From Hofstenia miamia (taxonomy: Eukaryota; Xenacoelomorpha; Acoela): DNA of 64,000 bases. How positions within the stretch are numbered: position 1 is the stretch's first letter; each line of letters begins with the position of its first letter. This document shows, piece after piece, positions 34,773 through 46,200 of this stretch. The position numbers and the translations under genes were made by a program. The stretch covers positions 679,955 through 743,954 of the forward strand of contig SCFE01000115.1 of assembly GCA_004352715.1 (NCBI GenBank), in the 5' to 3' direction. The notes beneath the pieces were generated by a model. The model was not told where the DNA came from. It was given only the letters and a program-made list of their open reading frames with translations, and ran no database searches.

Positions 34773-35729
34773 TTAAAAACATTTAGATTTTGTTGAATTC
34801 CAAATGTCCATTAAACTGCTACGAAATGTTCGGTTTTGCGTTGCGTAGACACATGGATTGAGAAGTGAAGATGCGATTGTTAACTGAACAGTGATATGAT
34901 AGAATGTACTCTCAAAACTTAAATAGATCGGGATGTTGAGGTTGTGGACGATGTCAATATAATAGATGCAAACATATATGACACAAGGAAATGTGGTTAC
35001 ACAAAAGACAATGGTAATTGCTAAAGATGTTCTTGTTAGTCTTTGTATATTCCTTTGTGCCTTAGGATTTTCTTGTGTAAAATGGGATCTATTCATAAGC
35101 TTTCTTATAATTTTTGTGTACATGATGATCATAGAAACAATACAACAACTGGTAAATGTCACAAACCAATAGGCTTCGAACAGAAGTGAGTATTTTGACA
35201 CCTTTTCACCTGTAAATACGCATTGTGGGATATTATCGATTTCGGCATATGAATAGATGTCTATATTGACCAAACTCAGCACACATCCGCCTAGATACAG
35301 TGTCATTAAAGCCGCATTCATGTATACAGGTTTTTGAGTCAATGAGCGGTAACTAACCGGGTGCAATACAGCAATACATCTATCAACTGAAATCAATAAA
35401 ATATGTAAAATTGAAACGTACACAAAAACCCATAGGTAATATGTTGTGCGTATGCAATGACAAAATAGATGCCCCAAGATACCAGAAGGGGGTTCTATGC
35501 TGCCCTCGATGTATACGTTAAATAGTTTACAGGCACAAGTACTAAAATCGGTGAAAGCAAGGCTTACAATTATTTTGTTAGTCATGAACGCTTGCATCTT
35601 AGAACTAATGAAGTAGGTGGCTATAATAAGCAAATTCAAACAGCAAGCAATTGTAGTAATAGCAGTTGTAGACAATTTGGTCCATTCTTGTCGGCTCTCC
35701 CACCATGATTCCTTATTTGAAGTGTTCAT
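34773..35729 (-). CDS. Class A GPCR, intact single exon, orphan
   Basis: 318 codons with seven hydrophobic segments in the right order, the usual length of a small rhodopsin-like receptor. The N-terminus is short with an NTS glycosylation sequon. TM2 has SLAFTDF, giving the sodium-site Asp. The top of TM3 has a Cys and the second extracellular loop (PQCVF) its partner. The TM3 end reads VDRC instead of DRY; TM6 has CVTTFP without the toggle Trp; TM7 has LLNPCVY. Position 3.32 is Leu by my count, so an amine-type salt bridge is unlikely. It should signal at the plasma membrane through G proteins; ligand and subfamily are unknown. The ATG is preceded at once by TTCATTCTAG, a splice-acceptor-like sequence, so a 5' UTR intron or a trans-splice site is possible. 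No frame damage is seen. Confidence 0.88.
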   Translation of the reverse strand: MNTSNKESWWESRQEWTKLSTTAITTIACCLNLLIIATYFISSKMQAFMTNKIIVSLAFTDFSTCACKLFNVYIEGSIEPPSGILGHLFCHCIRTTYYLWVFVYVSILHILLISVDRCIAVLHPVSYRSLTQKPVYMNAALMTLYLGGCVLSLVNIDIYSYAEIDNIPQCVFTGEKVSKYSLLFEAYWFVTFTSCCIVSMIIMYTKIIRKLMNRSHFTQENPKAQRNIQRLTRTSLAITIVFCVTTFPCVIYVCIYYIDIVHNLNIPIYLSFESTFYHITVQLTIASSLLNPCVYATQNRTFRSSLMDIWNSTKSKCF

Positions 35730-38057
35730 CTAGAATGAATTCGCATGAACTGAATTGCAGAGTTAAGTATCCCAGCACTGCTTTAATGTGATTGGATTAA
35801 CATGCTCGAGGAATAGCAAATTATTAAAGAGAAGCATAAGTGTGACGTCATTGCAGTCTTAAAATTAGCCAACTAGGAATTTCTAACAAAATATCATATA
35901 AACTGCAATTGTATGTAGACAGTAGATAAGATCGACAATTTCTATGAATAACATACAACCTAGTTTTGAGTAACGTGCGGTATTTCTCTACATTACTTAA
36001 AAATTACATAAATGTACTTAATTTTGAATGCGTTACTATATTCCGATTCAAAAAAAATTTTCTAGGAATCTCATTTTAATTATGAATTGACAGTCCCCCA
36101 AATTTTTTTCTGGCTACGCAACTGCCTGCCACTCGATCTAACATGTCTAACAATGACCCATGATCAAACCCGGCCCGTCTAACATTTACCCACAACCCGA
36201 CCCTTTCAAAGAAACATCACTAGCATAATGCGAACAAAATATTGTAACATGGTATTTTATTCGCAAAATATTACCTTGTCTAATCTGAACAAGTTTAGGA
36301 CTTCGGGTTTTTTTTGCTGTAAATCTTACTTTGTTTAAATACTATATAAATGTTTTATATAATAAAAAAAACTATTTTTCATATTTCCCATTCACCTTAA
36401 GAAAAACCTTTATTAATCTTATATCCTTCCCATTCTCATGCATGCCTACCCCTTTGGTTTCCTTCACTAAGGGCTACATAAAACTATTAGAAAAGTTTCA
36501 AAACAATGTCTTGCTCTGCATTATATTTCGATCTAATAACTAAAAGAAGAACGTCAAAATTCTCCAATATTTTTTGGATGAGATTATAGAGATCTCATTT
36601 CATTCAATGAGATGTTACAACAAAAGTACTCTATTGATATCTGGAACTTAATATCGCTTTTTGCCTAATACTTATTTTCTGAGAAGCAATGAGAAAGTTT
36701 TGCTTAACGCTAAGAAGTTTCACCCGCAATCGTCTCTTAATTTTATTTTCACAGAGTTACCAAAATGTCCATAATATTACCAAGAATACAAAAATAAGCA
36801 TTATGAAAGAAGATTTTTCACCTATGAGAAGTATTTGAAAAAAAACATATATACGGAAATTAATGTACTGTAAAATATACTACCATTTTTGTAATATATG
36901 GCATTATGTAAAAAAGTATTTAGCTACTACAATAAAAAATACAAATATAATTAAGAATATCAAAGATTCCAGTGTTTTACTTCTTAAATTGTTCCTTACA
37001 TCTGCTAGTGAGTGTTCACTCAACCTAACAATTATAAATGACATGCGACCCGACCCGCATAAGAGTGACCCGCTACCCAACCCGCGGGTTAGGGTTTACC
37101 CATTTCCCACCCTGGTTTGCATAAGTTAGTTATTCAGTTTTTATCTAATTATTAGATAGTTCAATTAAAATGTTAGCTACATTTGTGATTAATATCAATT
37201 TAGTACAGTATTGGTTTACATGTCAAGTGCTTAAATCTTAATTGGCCTAGAAAAATGGAAGTTCATTTTGCAAAAAAAAAGTATAATCAGCAATGAGCAT
37301 TCAATTAAAATACTGATTTGTGTAAAAATTATGAGATTCATTGACATGTTTTGCCAACACTATCAAAAATTCTTTACATTCTAAGTTCAATAGAAGAAAA
37401 ATGTGTGAAAACAATAAAAATTTGAAAAAAATACATTGGAAAATTTAATTAATTAACTATGTTTGCATTAAATTACTTTGACAATAAGGCAATCAGACGG
37501 AATGGCTAAGCAAGAGATATAATTGGAGTGGATCCATCATGAGTTGGGTAGGCCGGTGCAGGTCGAAGCGGTTATGATGCAGTGTTTTCTAACGTTGTAC
37601 ACATCGCGCAAAAGTGGAACAAAACATTTTTGAGTTAAGAAAAACTGAAACAAAAAATTGGAATAATAGAGATTGTAAAGTACAATTCAAATTTGCCTGC
37701 TTCAAAAAAAATTGGATTTACTCTTGCAAATATAGTGGCATGCTGAAAAAATAATTATCACGTACGTTTGGTTCTTGGGGAAAATTAATTCTATTCAATA
37801 GTTTTTCTAATGAAATTCTAGAGAATATATTTGGCGAAAAAATTATTTAGGAAATGTGTAGATGTTAATTCATTCCGGTAAGTTCAGACTTGAACTATGT
37901 AGATCTTGTTAACGTCGCTGTTAATCTTTCCATACTGCATTCGCTACACGAAAAATATTCTATAACTTCCTTTGCACAACTACTTAGGCCTACTTACTGT
38001 GCCTTCAATTGTAGTAGCTGTGTCATTGCAATGTTTTTTTTCAATGTCTATCATAAT
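35730..38057. other. AT-rich DNA with two ACCCG-rich patches
   Basis: C-rich patches of degenerate (C)CCGACC-like units lie at about 36160-36210 and 37045-37110 in otherwise AT-rich DNA, about 0.9 kb apart. They may be two ends of an old element. The last 100 bases before 38058 look like a LINE 3' end (AATAAA then an ATT tail). No gene was seen. Confidence 0.4.
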
Positions 38058-38096
38058 CCTAAATAAACATTTATTATTATTATTATTATTATTGTT
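38058..38096 (+). repeat. (ATT)n tail, likely LINE 3' end
   Basis: Seven to ten ATT units follow CCTAAATAAACATTT, the form of a CR1/L2-type LINE 3' terminus. Confidence 0.55.
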
Positions 38097-38097
38097 A

Positions 38098-38283
38098 GAC
38101 AATTTTAATTATATTTGTTTGAACGCCAGAAGTCTGAATATACATAGAAATTATTTTGCTAAAATTGCATCTGGGTCAAATTCAATATTTACTTTTAGAG
38201 TAACTTGGCTAAACAATGATATCCTATTGTGTTTTCTTTATAACTTTTTGTCTTATGGTGCAATGGTGATAAAGGTATTTTGA
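38098..38283 (+). pseudogene. LINE endonuclease fragment
   Basis: The frame reads YICLNARSLNIHR, then RVTWLNNDI. This fits the start of a jockey/CR1-type apurinic endonuclease (lNaRSL.nk ... i.eTWL...i), where a catalytic Glu stands before T-W-L; here that position reads Val. It begins directly after the ATT tail of the previous element and breaks at an assembly gap. Confidence 0.6.
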
Positions 38284-38310
38284 ATTGTAGTTCACATTCA
38301 TAAAAACCTT

Positions 38311-38552
38311 NNNNNNNNNNNNNNNNNNNNNNNNNNNNNNNNNNNNNNNNNNNNNNNNNNNNNNNNNNNNNNNNNNNNNNNNNNNNNNNNNNNNNNNNNN
38401 NNNNNNNNNNNNNNNNNNNNNNNNNNNNNNNNNNNNNNNNNNNNNNNNNNNNNNNNNNNNNNNNNNNNNNNNNNNNNNNNNNNNNNNNNNNNNNNNNNNN
38501 NNNNNNNNNNNNNNNNNNNNNNNNNNNNNNNNNNNNNNNNNNNNNNNNNNNN
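38311..38552. other. Assembly gap (242 N) flanked by the same sequence
   Basis: TGAATTGTAGTTCACATTCA and about ten more bases stand on both sides, so the contigs probably overlap. Confidence 0.85.
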
Positions 38553-38582
38553 TGAATTGTAGTTCACATTCATAAAAACCTT

Positions 38583-40379
38583 TTTCTATGAGAAGTCAAA
38601 TGCATCCCAAAAAATAATTGCAAATATTATCCTGTACGGTCATTGACATTGTGGTAGACGGTTAACCGTACAGATTACTACTAAGAAAATATTTCTCACA
38701 TAATAACTGAATTTGAGTTAGGATAGATACGATCTCCAACTTAACAGTTTGAAATACTATGTATATCTTGATCATTCAATTGAAATTTACATGAAATAGT
38801 TTGTTTTTTTGGTTCTAGGCTCATTTACAATTTACTCGCAATATTCAAACCTTTAATGTATCTTAATAGACTGGGAAGAACATTTCTTAATGAAGGAAGC
38901 ATGTATACAATTTACAATTAAGTAAGTCATTAGTGTTATTTTCGCAATTTTTCTTTGTCACATAAGGAGATTCTTTTCAGATGCACTTGTCAAAGGTTAA
39001 TTTGTTTTCAAGTGTTACTTTCATGTAGGCAACCTTTTCTAGAAGATTTGAATTAATGCTTTAAAATTTAACTTTTTTCTACATTTTTTATTGCTTAGAT
39101 TTAAGAAAAATAAATTTGATGTATTGCAATTGTCTAAGATGTTACTCCTCAGCTTATGATTCTTAGTTTCAATGATTATATCTTTTATTGATGCCTTCCA
39201 CATAGGATTTCGCAAATACTCAAAATATTCAAAGAATTAAATCTCATTCTTTGTTAATTAATAGACACTCTTTTGCATAAAATTTTACTAAAACTTTAAG
39301 CAAAAATACCAGTAAATTTCATAGCAATACTTTACTTCTATGTCTAAACTCTTTCAATTTCTTGTTGAATTAATATTTTGCTTTCTAAGAGATGGCTATA
39401 GACCAATTCAAAAAGAGTAGTAAGAATCAATCGTCGATCTCTAAGGCAATTATCAATCGTGTTGGTGTTTGAAAATCATGTGCTAGTAACATCATTAAAA
39501 TTTACAAGGACACAGTAAGCATGGACAATTACCACACTCTATATTGGCACCCTCTCAGAAGCTGATGTTCTCTCTACAAAGTTGAGCTTATAGATTAGGT
39601 GTGCTAATAGGAATTTTTATCTCGATTTAGTGTTCCTATCTATTGGTAATTCTAAAAATATCAAAAAACACTAAAATAGCTGGATAGCTACTCATCAGTT
39701 AACTCCACTTGATTTCAGATCCAAATTGCTAGGGAATACGACCACTCATAAATCGCAACCGGTCGGTACTGACCACCGGGCTTGATGTGGTAATCCTAAA
39801 TTTCTATTCACCGGCCAAAACCGTCACTTTGAGATGTGCCTTTGGGAGTTTCTCAAATCTCAAGCTGCGAAAACACGTGACACTTACCCTAAATATACTT
39901 ACTAAGATATGGTTGTAAGCACACTATAATTTACAAAACGTTCACTTATGTACACTGTACTGTTGTGCGAAAAAATTCGTAGATCAATTATGCAATTCAC
40001 TAACGTGGGTCAAGTCGTCTTTTTTGAATCAATACAGGTGCATAACGTAATAGTGCCATTAAGCATTGAATCTCGATTCATTGGTCAATAAGATCTATAA
40101 GGATCTAAGTATCTAAACAATAGCACCATATTTAATTGTAACTCTCAATTTAACTTTTACCGTTATATATTGCAAATGAATCGTTATCGCAATGATTTAG
40201 AGGTCATAGAAACTGTTCGAAAACATGCCCATTGTCCATTGTGGCTTTAACCCTATTTTACCTGGGCTATTTTTTAGCAGTCATTCCTTTGACATGTGAG
40301 ACATATTTTGGCAAAACGGTAACTAATATGCAAATTACGCGCGTATTAATTAGGTTATGTATCAAATATTCTAAATTTC
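38583..40379. other. AT-rich DNA, nothing firm
   Basis: No supported gene. A weak echo of a Tc1 N-terminal region near 39.4-39.6 kb was not strong enough to call. Confidence 0.4.
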
Positions 40380-40908
40380 TCATTATGCTTGCTCCCGCCG
40401 TGGACGGTCGGGTTTCTCTCTCGCTCGCAGAAGCGATACGCGAAAAGCTATTTGGTGGTGCGCCGACACTTGATGCGGGATTTTCTCTAATGAAAGATCA
40501 TAAGAAAACGCGCTGCATCAAATGTTCTCTCTCCTCGACAAAGAAAACGCCGCTGAAGCTCTTCTACTTATTTTCAAAAGCTCACTCCACTCTATCTGCA
40601 ATGCTGCAACACAATCTTCTCCTACCAAATCTGCTTGCTCAATCAATGCATCATGTTCAACACAAACATTCGATTCTCCCTCCGAACATCGCTATATTTC
40701 CTTCAAAAATCCACCCCAGTCTCCAAGAAGAAAATCTGACAAACCACGAAGTCAAGTAAAATCGATCAAACCTGGTACAACCTCATTAATCATTGGAAGC
40801 AGCATCCTTCGAAATGTCCGCTCACATAATCTTCTACTTAACCAAACCACGTCCATCCCCCAACTAGCAAGTCAACAATAGGCCATTATTTTAACCTAGT
40901 ATTCATAA
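40380..40908 (+). pseudogene. LINE ORF1-like fragment
   Basis: A GC-richer segment with overlapping open frames stops at an assembly gap. The frame at 40522-40881 is Ser-rich and ends with KPGTTSLIIGSSILRNVRSH. That resembles the GDSi(v/l)R block of an SGNH/esterase-like domain found in ORF1 of some CR1-type LINEs. A competing longer frame from 40232 has no resemblance to anything I know. The element is broken, and its ORF2 may lie in the gap. Confidence 0.45.
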
Positions 40909-41666
40909 NNNNNNNNNNNNNNNNNNNNNNNNNNNNNNNNNNNNNNNNNNNNNNNNNNNNNNNNNNNNNNNNNNNNNNNNNNNNNNNNNNNNNNNNNNNN
41001 NNNNNNNNNNNNNNNNNNNNNNNNNNNNNNNNNNNNNNNNNNNNNNNNNNNNNNNNNNNNNNNNNNNNNNNNNNNNNNNNNNNNNNNNNNNNNNNNNNNN
41101 NNNNNNNNNNNNNNNNNNNNNNNNNNNNNNNNNNNNNNNNNNNNNNNNNNNNNNNNNNNNNNNNNNNNNNNNNNNNNNNNNNNNNNNNNNNNNNNNNNNN
41201 NNNNNNNNNNNNNNNNNNNNNNNNNNNNNNNNNNNNNNNNNNNNNNNNNNNNNNNNNNNNNNNNNNNNNNNNNNNNNNNNNNNNNNNNNNNNNNNNNNNN
41301 NNNNNNNNNNNNNNNNNNNNNNNNNNNNNNNNNNNNNNNNNNNNNNNNNNNNNNNNNNNNNNNNNNNNNNNNNNNNNNNNNNNNNNNNNNNNNNNNNNNN
41401 NNNNNNNNNNNNNNNNNNNNNNNNNNNNNNNNNNNNNNNNNNNNNNNNNNNNNNNNNNNNNNNNNNNNNNNNNNNNNNNNNNNNNNNNNNNNNNNNNNNN
41501 NNNNNNNNNNNNNNNNNNNNNNNNNNNNNNNNNNNNNNNNNNNNNNNNNNNNNNNNNNNNNNNNNNNNNNNNNNNNNNNNNNNNNNNNNNNNNNNNNNNN
41601 NNNNNNNNNNNNNNNNNNNNNNNNNNNNNNNNNNNNNNNNNNNNNNNNNNNNNNNNNNNNNNNNNN
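40909..41666. other. Assembly gap (758 N)
   Basis: It separates a LINE ORF1 fragment from the decayed transposon-associated gene at 41667-43029 and probably hides parts of one or both. Confidence 0.95.
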
Positions 41667-43029
41667 AAGAGTTAGTGCAATTGGGCTTACCTATGCCAGA
41701 ATAGCATCCCAAAATAAATACTTTACTTGGAGAAATTTCGCAAATGGTACTAAAAATTGGCTAAAATGATAGTTTACACGATTTAATAATAGGTAATCCG
41801 TCAATGATTAGATTAATTGATAGCACCATACACTCGCTCTTTGCAAGTTCGTTAAGCTTATCATGGTATGAATTAAGAATGAAAAACCAAAATTAACGTA
41901 GTCAGGATTCACCGCAACAGATCGATTTCTCTTTAAAATTGAACGAGCATATTTTGGTAGATCAGTACCAGAATAATCGTAAGCTAAGATCTTTAGCAAA
42001 GCACTTAAAGCTACAAGCGTAGCATGATATTTACAATACCAAGCATTCAGATCTTTTAGCAGGGATCTTACATTAGTACGTGCTGAAGGTTCATCTAAAN
42101 AAATATATTCAAATAAGGTTTTGCAATACTATATGATCAACAATTTAACATTATGGCAAAAAATATAAATGTAGTGTGCATTTTGCCAAATTTGGGTTTT
42201 AAATATGTTATATTCAAGAATAACTTATGCTACAAATTTTCAATTTGACAAGGAAATTATTAAAAACTAAGATAACATGTCCATTGCCAATTATAATTAT
42301 TAATAGTAATGAATTATCTAAATTTGATTGTTTATACAAAATTATAAATAAGACGTTTACAAGAAAATAGTGATGAAGACGGAAAACTAGATGCGAGGAT
42401 GACAAGGGAAGCAATTGAAGAACGCAAATTAGTATATTTAGCTAGAAAGTCGTATTCAGAGATAAAGTAGTGAAGAAACAAGATGTTTTGTTGAAAAGCC
42501 GAGCTGGTGACCAGAAGTAACTAAATATTGTACAGTGGATCCACTTTTACGAACACAAAAAGTGTATAAAGTGCTTATATGCATCTGCATAAGTATATAC
42601 TGAAAGCAACATACTAGATGCAACATCCTCTACATTAGTGGACTCTGAATCTGATAAAAAAATCATTTGCAAAGCATTCTTCTTCCGAATAATTTGAGCT
42701 ACTANNNNNNNNNNNNNNNNNNNNNNNNNNNNNNNNNNNNNNNNNNNNNNNNNNNNNNNNNNNNNNNNNNNNNNNNNNNNNNNNNNNNNNNNNNNNNNNN
42801 NNNNNNNNNNNCTGAAAGCAACATACTAGATGCAACATCCTCTACATTAGTGGACTCTGAATCTGATAAAAAAATCATTTGCAAAGCATTCTTCTTCCGA
42901 ATAATTTGAGCTACTACTAGAAGCGCTGTTTGTATCAAATGAACTTGAACTATCAAATGGTTGTTCACACATTATTTTGGCATTTAGTGCAATGAAATAA
43001 ACGCTTATTAATGAAAATATGGTACGCAA
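41667..43029 (-). pseudogene. Decayed transposon-associated protein gene
   Basis: Read from 43029 downward, a Ser- and Asp/Glu-rich N-terminal part (SSSSFDTNSASSSSSNYSEEE) comes first. Past a gap and a lone N, a block near 42098-41870 reads LKDLNAWY, HATLVALSALLKIL, then DLPKYARSILK. After a frameshift IDGLPIIKS follows, then PIFSTI and GCYSGIGKPNCTN up to the next gap. This order (acidic N-terminus; LxxLLxIL..h.dLPk.ArtlL; iDGLPl.ks; lWPI; G.y.G.gKP) is that of a large group of uncharacterised proteins encoded by DNA transposons in insects and cnidarians. At least one frameshift and one stop show it is dead. I do not name the superfamily. Confidence 0.5.
42600..42916. repeat. Same 105 bases on both sides of a 107-N gap
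   Basis: Positions 42600-42704 and 42812-42916 are identical and enclose the gap at 42705-42811. This is an assembly overlap, so the transposon-associated gene is likely continuous here. Confidence 0.9.
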
Positions 43030-43289
43030 TCTAGTGGGAATACGATTGCAAAACCACTTCCAAAAGACATAGAAAGAATCGAATTTAAGAATGTCGCATT
43101 GGCGAAATTAGAAAAATTACTCTAACTTTATCAAATAGCTTTGCTTGAAATTTCCATGTATTATTCAACACAAACCCTCTAAAGAGTAGTTGAATACAAT
43201 AGTTGAATACATTAAAAATTCAATAAATGGTTATAAACTTTAAAGAGAAGACGCTTCAATTACATCGATAATGAAAAATTAGCAGCACG

Positions 43290-44903
43290 CATGAATTTCA
43301 AAATTCATTTATACGATTTAAAAACCCAAACAATTGAAAACACCAGTAGTATGAAGGGAGTTCCATTTCATCGCACAACTTTGATTCTGATTGATCGACA
43401 GATGACCTTTGGCCTCTGGTGGGCCGTGTATATAGACGTAGAACTGTCAAATCGATTACTTCTGATATTCGACCCATAGCCATTACGCATTCGATATCAA
43501 AAATCGTAGAATCGTTTATTCTTGAGAAAAAGTTAAAAAATATTGGATAGCCTTGACCCTCTTCAATTTGGGGTAATTTCTGGTAGATCAACCGTTCTTG
43601 CCTACTTAGTATTGTGCATCAAAGGATTATTGAATTAGACGAACGAGGAGCTTACCTCAGAATATTTTTTTTGTATTACAAAAAAGCTTTCGACATAATA
43701 AACCATCCCATAGTGATCAAAAGATTGCGTGATATCAATATATCCTCTTTTGCAGTCAATTGGATTGCCGGCAAAATTCACGCTGTGTCGATGATTGATT
43801 TCCCACTGGAAAAATATGCCTCAACCGCAAAAGCACGTTCCACGTTCGTCCATTCTATGACTACTGCAAAGAAACAAGAAAATAAATTAATGNTAACTAG
43901 TTCCATGATAATTTTTGATTTTTTACTGCCTCTCAGTGTAATGAATGTTCAGTGACGATTAATGTTTTTGCATTATTTAATTTATGGCTGTGTACTGATA
44001 ATCTAAGGGATCATATGAATGGCAATCTTGTTGCCTACAAAGTGCAAGCTTTATGTGTTTCACGCGCTTCTTGGTCTATCTAGAAGTTACTTAAATCAAA
44101 TAATGCTACACAACTGCAGTTATTATGAAATATATTGAAGCAGTAATTTTGCCAGGACTGAAGTGATTCTTTAGGATCTGAGTCATTTGTTTGATTCCAT
44201 TGCCAGAAAGATGAATTAGTATTATAGAGTTTATATTTATTTTCTCGTATTTAACATTTCGATTAATTTCTTGAGTATACGAAAATAGTTTTTCAGAGGC
44301 AATGCAAAAAATGTACATATCGGCCTCATACTACTGTATCATGTAAAACCTTTAAGTTTAAATAGTGAAGTCATTTATATTTCAAATAGTAAAGGTGTTA
44401 GTAGTATGAAGGGACTTCCATTTCATCGCACAACTTTGATTCTGATTGATCGACAGATGACCTTTGGCCTCTGCTGGGCCGTGTATATAGACGGAGGGTT
44501 TATCTTTGACGTCATTGGAACATATTCTCTTTTGTTATAATATTTGTTGGCAAACACATTTGTTTGTAGTCTTGTATAAAATGTAACCAATATTTTTTTA
44601 TACATATTACATAAATAATTGGCAGTGTATATTGACGGGGGTGTATCTCTGAGGTCATTGGAATATATTCTGTTTAGTTGTAATATTTGTTGGCAAATAC
44701 GTTTGTTTGTAGTCTATTGTTTAAAATGTAGCCAATTTTTTTGTGCATATACGTTTTTGGAATTACATAATTAATAAGTCAAAAATCCAATGAGATTAGA
44801 ATTGTTTGCAGTCTATTGTTTAAAATGTAGCCAATTTTTTTGTGCATATACGTTTTTGGAATTACATAATTAACATACTTGTTTTTTTATTAACAATCAT
44901 GAC
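43290..44903 (+). mobile_element. Rearranged LINE fragment, copy 1
   Basis: Positions 43437-43892 match 48816-49271 almost base for base and code the reverse transcriptase stretch DIRPIAITHSISKI, LQFGVISGRSTVLAYL and KKAFDIINH. After a lone N at 43893 the sequence resumes as a copy of 50082 onward, skipping about 811 bases present in copy 2. At 43345-43437 a 92-base piece of the downstream tail repeat is fused in front of the reverse transcriptase. Frame breaks make it dead. The missing block sits at a lone N, so part of the structure is assembly-made. Confidence 0.75.
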
Positions 44904-45352
44904 ATATAATGATATTGATATATATTGATATATATTTTGTGATAAACTAAACAGTTTGAAAATTATTTATAGCATAAAATCAAGAGAACATATACAATCT
45001 AAATATCAACGAAACAAAGAAAGCGCAATAAGAAAAAGAAACATCTTTAAATGAAATTATAGGAATTGGATCTGACGGCGAATATTTTTCAATCAACAAT
45101 TCAGAAGATGTTCAGCAATCCAATTCACACATAACTCTCACACAGCAGCTTTCATTGCTATCATTACTAACATTTGTAGCATATGTCTGCCTGCTTTTGA
45201 TTTGTGTAAACGTTCAGGACTTGTCAAACATCATACTGTCAATGATTAGAGATGTGAAGGTTCAGGACTACCACCTCGTTCACTTGGAAAAACGCCTGTA
45301 TTTCCCTCACTTTCTGATATTGAAATGTTTTCTATTCCTACCAGAAAGATTG
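44904..45352. other. AT-rich DNA with a weak zinc-binding-like frame
   Basis: A plus-strand stretch at about 45060-45350 has low stop density. One frame contains ICSICLPAFDLCKRSGLVKH, loosely like a retroelement Cys/His finger, interrupted by a stop. It runs into a 309-N gap (45353-45661). Too weak for a gene call. Confidence 0.3.
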
Positions 45353-45661
45353 NNNNNNNNNNNNNNNNNNNNNNNNNNNNNNNNNNNNNNNNNNNNNNNN
45401 NNNNNNNNNNNNNNNNNNNNNNNNNNNNNNNNNNNNNNNNNNNNNNNNNNNNNNNNNNNNNNNNNNNNNNNNNNNNNNNNNNNNNNNNNNNNNNNNNNNN
45501 NNNNNNNNNNNNNNNNNNNNNNNNNNNNNNNNNNNNNNNNNNNNNNNNNNNNNNNNNNNNNNNNNNNNNNNNNNNNNNNNNNNNNNNNNNNNNNNNNNNN
45601 NNNNNNNNNNNNNNNNNNNNNNNNNNNNNNNNNNNNNNNNNNNNNNNNNNNNNNNNNNNNN

Positions 45662-45990
45662 AAAGGAAAATACTTTTTTCAAAAGGACAAAACAAATCAC
45701 CAAAAGGAAAATATTTTTTTCAAAAGGACAAAACAAATCATCAAAAGGAAAAATGAATAAAGTGGAAAACCTATGTAAAAGTCTATAAAATGTGTAAAAA
45801 TAAGTCACAAACGTGAAAAACGTCAAAAAAGAAATGTAAGTCACAAATATAAAAAGCTTTGGAAAAGACATGTAAGTCACAAAAGTAAAAAAAATGCTGG
45901 AAAAGAAATGTAAGTCACAAACGTGAAATAACGTCGGAAATGAAATGTAACTCACAAACATGGAAAAATTTTGGAAAAGAAATTTAAGTT
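45662..45990 (+). repeat. Compound minisatellite
   Basis: About two copies of a 40-base unit (AAAAGGAAAATATTTTTTTC then AAAAGGACAAAACAAATCA) are followed by about five copies of a 36-40-base unit built on GAAATGTAAGTCACAAACGT. Units differ by point changes and small indels. The 40-base array continues into the gap on its left, so its true length is unknown. Confidence 0.85.
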
Positions 45991-46200
45991 CCTTTATGTA
46001 GCAACATACAAGCTAATTCAAGTGTTTACAATGTCAAAAAACGGTATAAACAATTTTGTTATATGTATATTTATAGCTGTTTAGATTCATACTTTGAAGA
46101 AGAAAAACGTTGCTCCTACAAAAACCTCTGCTGTATGTCCCATGCAAAAGTTTGATAATTAATATATATATATATATATCGCAATTAATAATTTGTTTAG

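Noticed and set aside
37060-37090. Telomere-like TTAGGG near GGGTTAGGGTTT
   Set aside because: A single copy within a degenerate ACCCG patch; not an array.
39390-39900. Possible Tc1 transposase N-terminal fragment
   Set aside because: Only a vague resemblance (SISKAIINR, then DNYHTLYWHPLRS), with many stops and no inverted termini found.
42847-43029. Small secreted protein with a signal-peptide-like start (MRTIFSLISVYFIALNA)
   Set aside because: The Ser/Asp/Glu-rich part fits the N-terminus of the transposon-associated protein downstream on the same strand, and the hydrophobic start is likely chance.
44106-44605. Minus-strand frames of 60-70 codons, repeated at 50294-50793
   Set aside because: They recur because the DNA is duplicated. 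No motif, and AT-biased composition.
45060-45350. Transmembrane or zinc-finger gene on the plus strand
   Set aside because: Two frames compete, the finger spacing is wrong (14 instead of 12), a stop interrupts, and the sequence runs into a gap.
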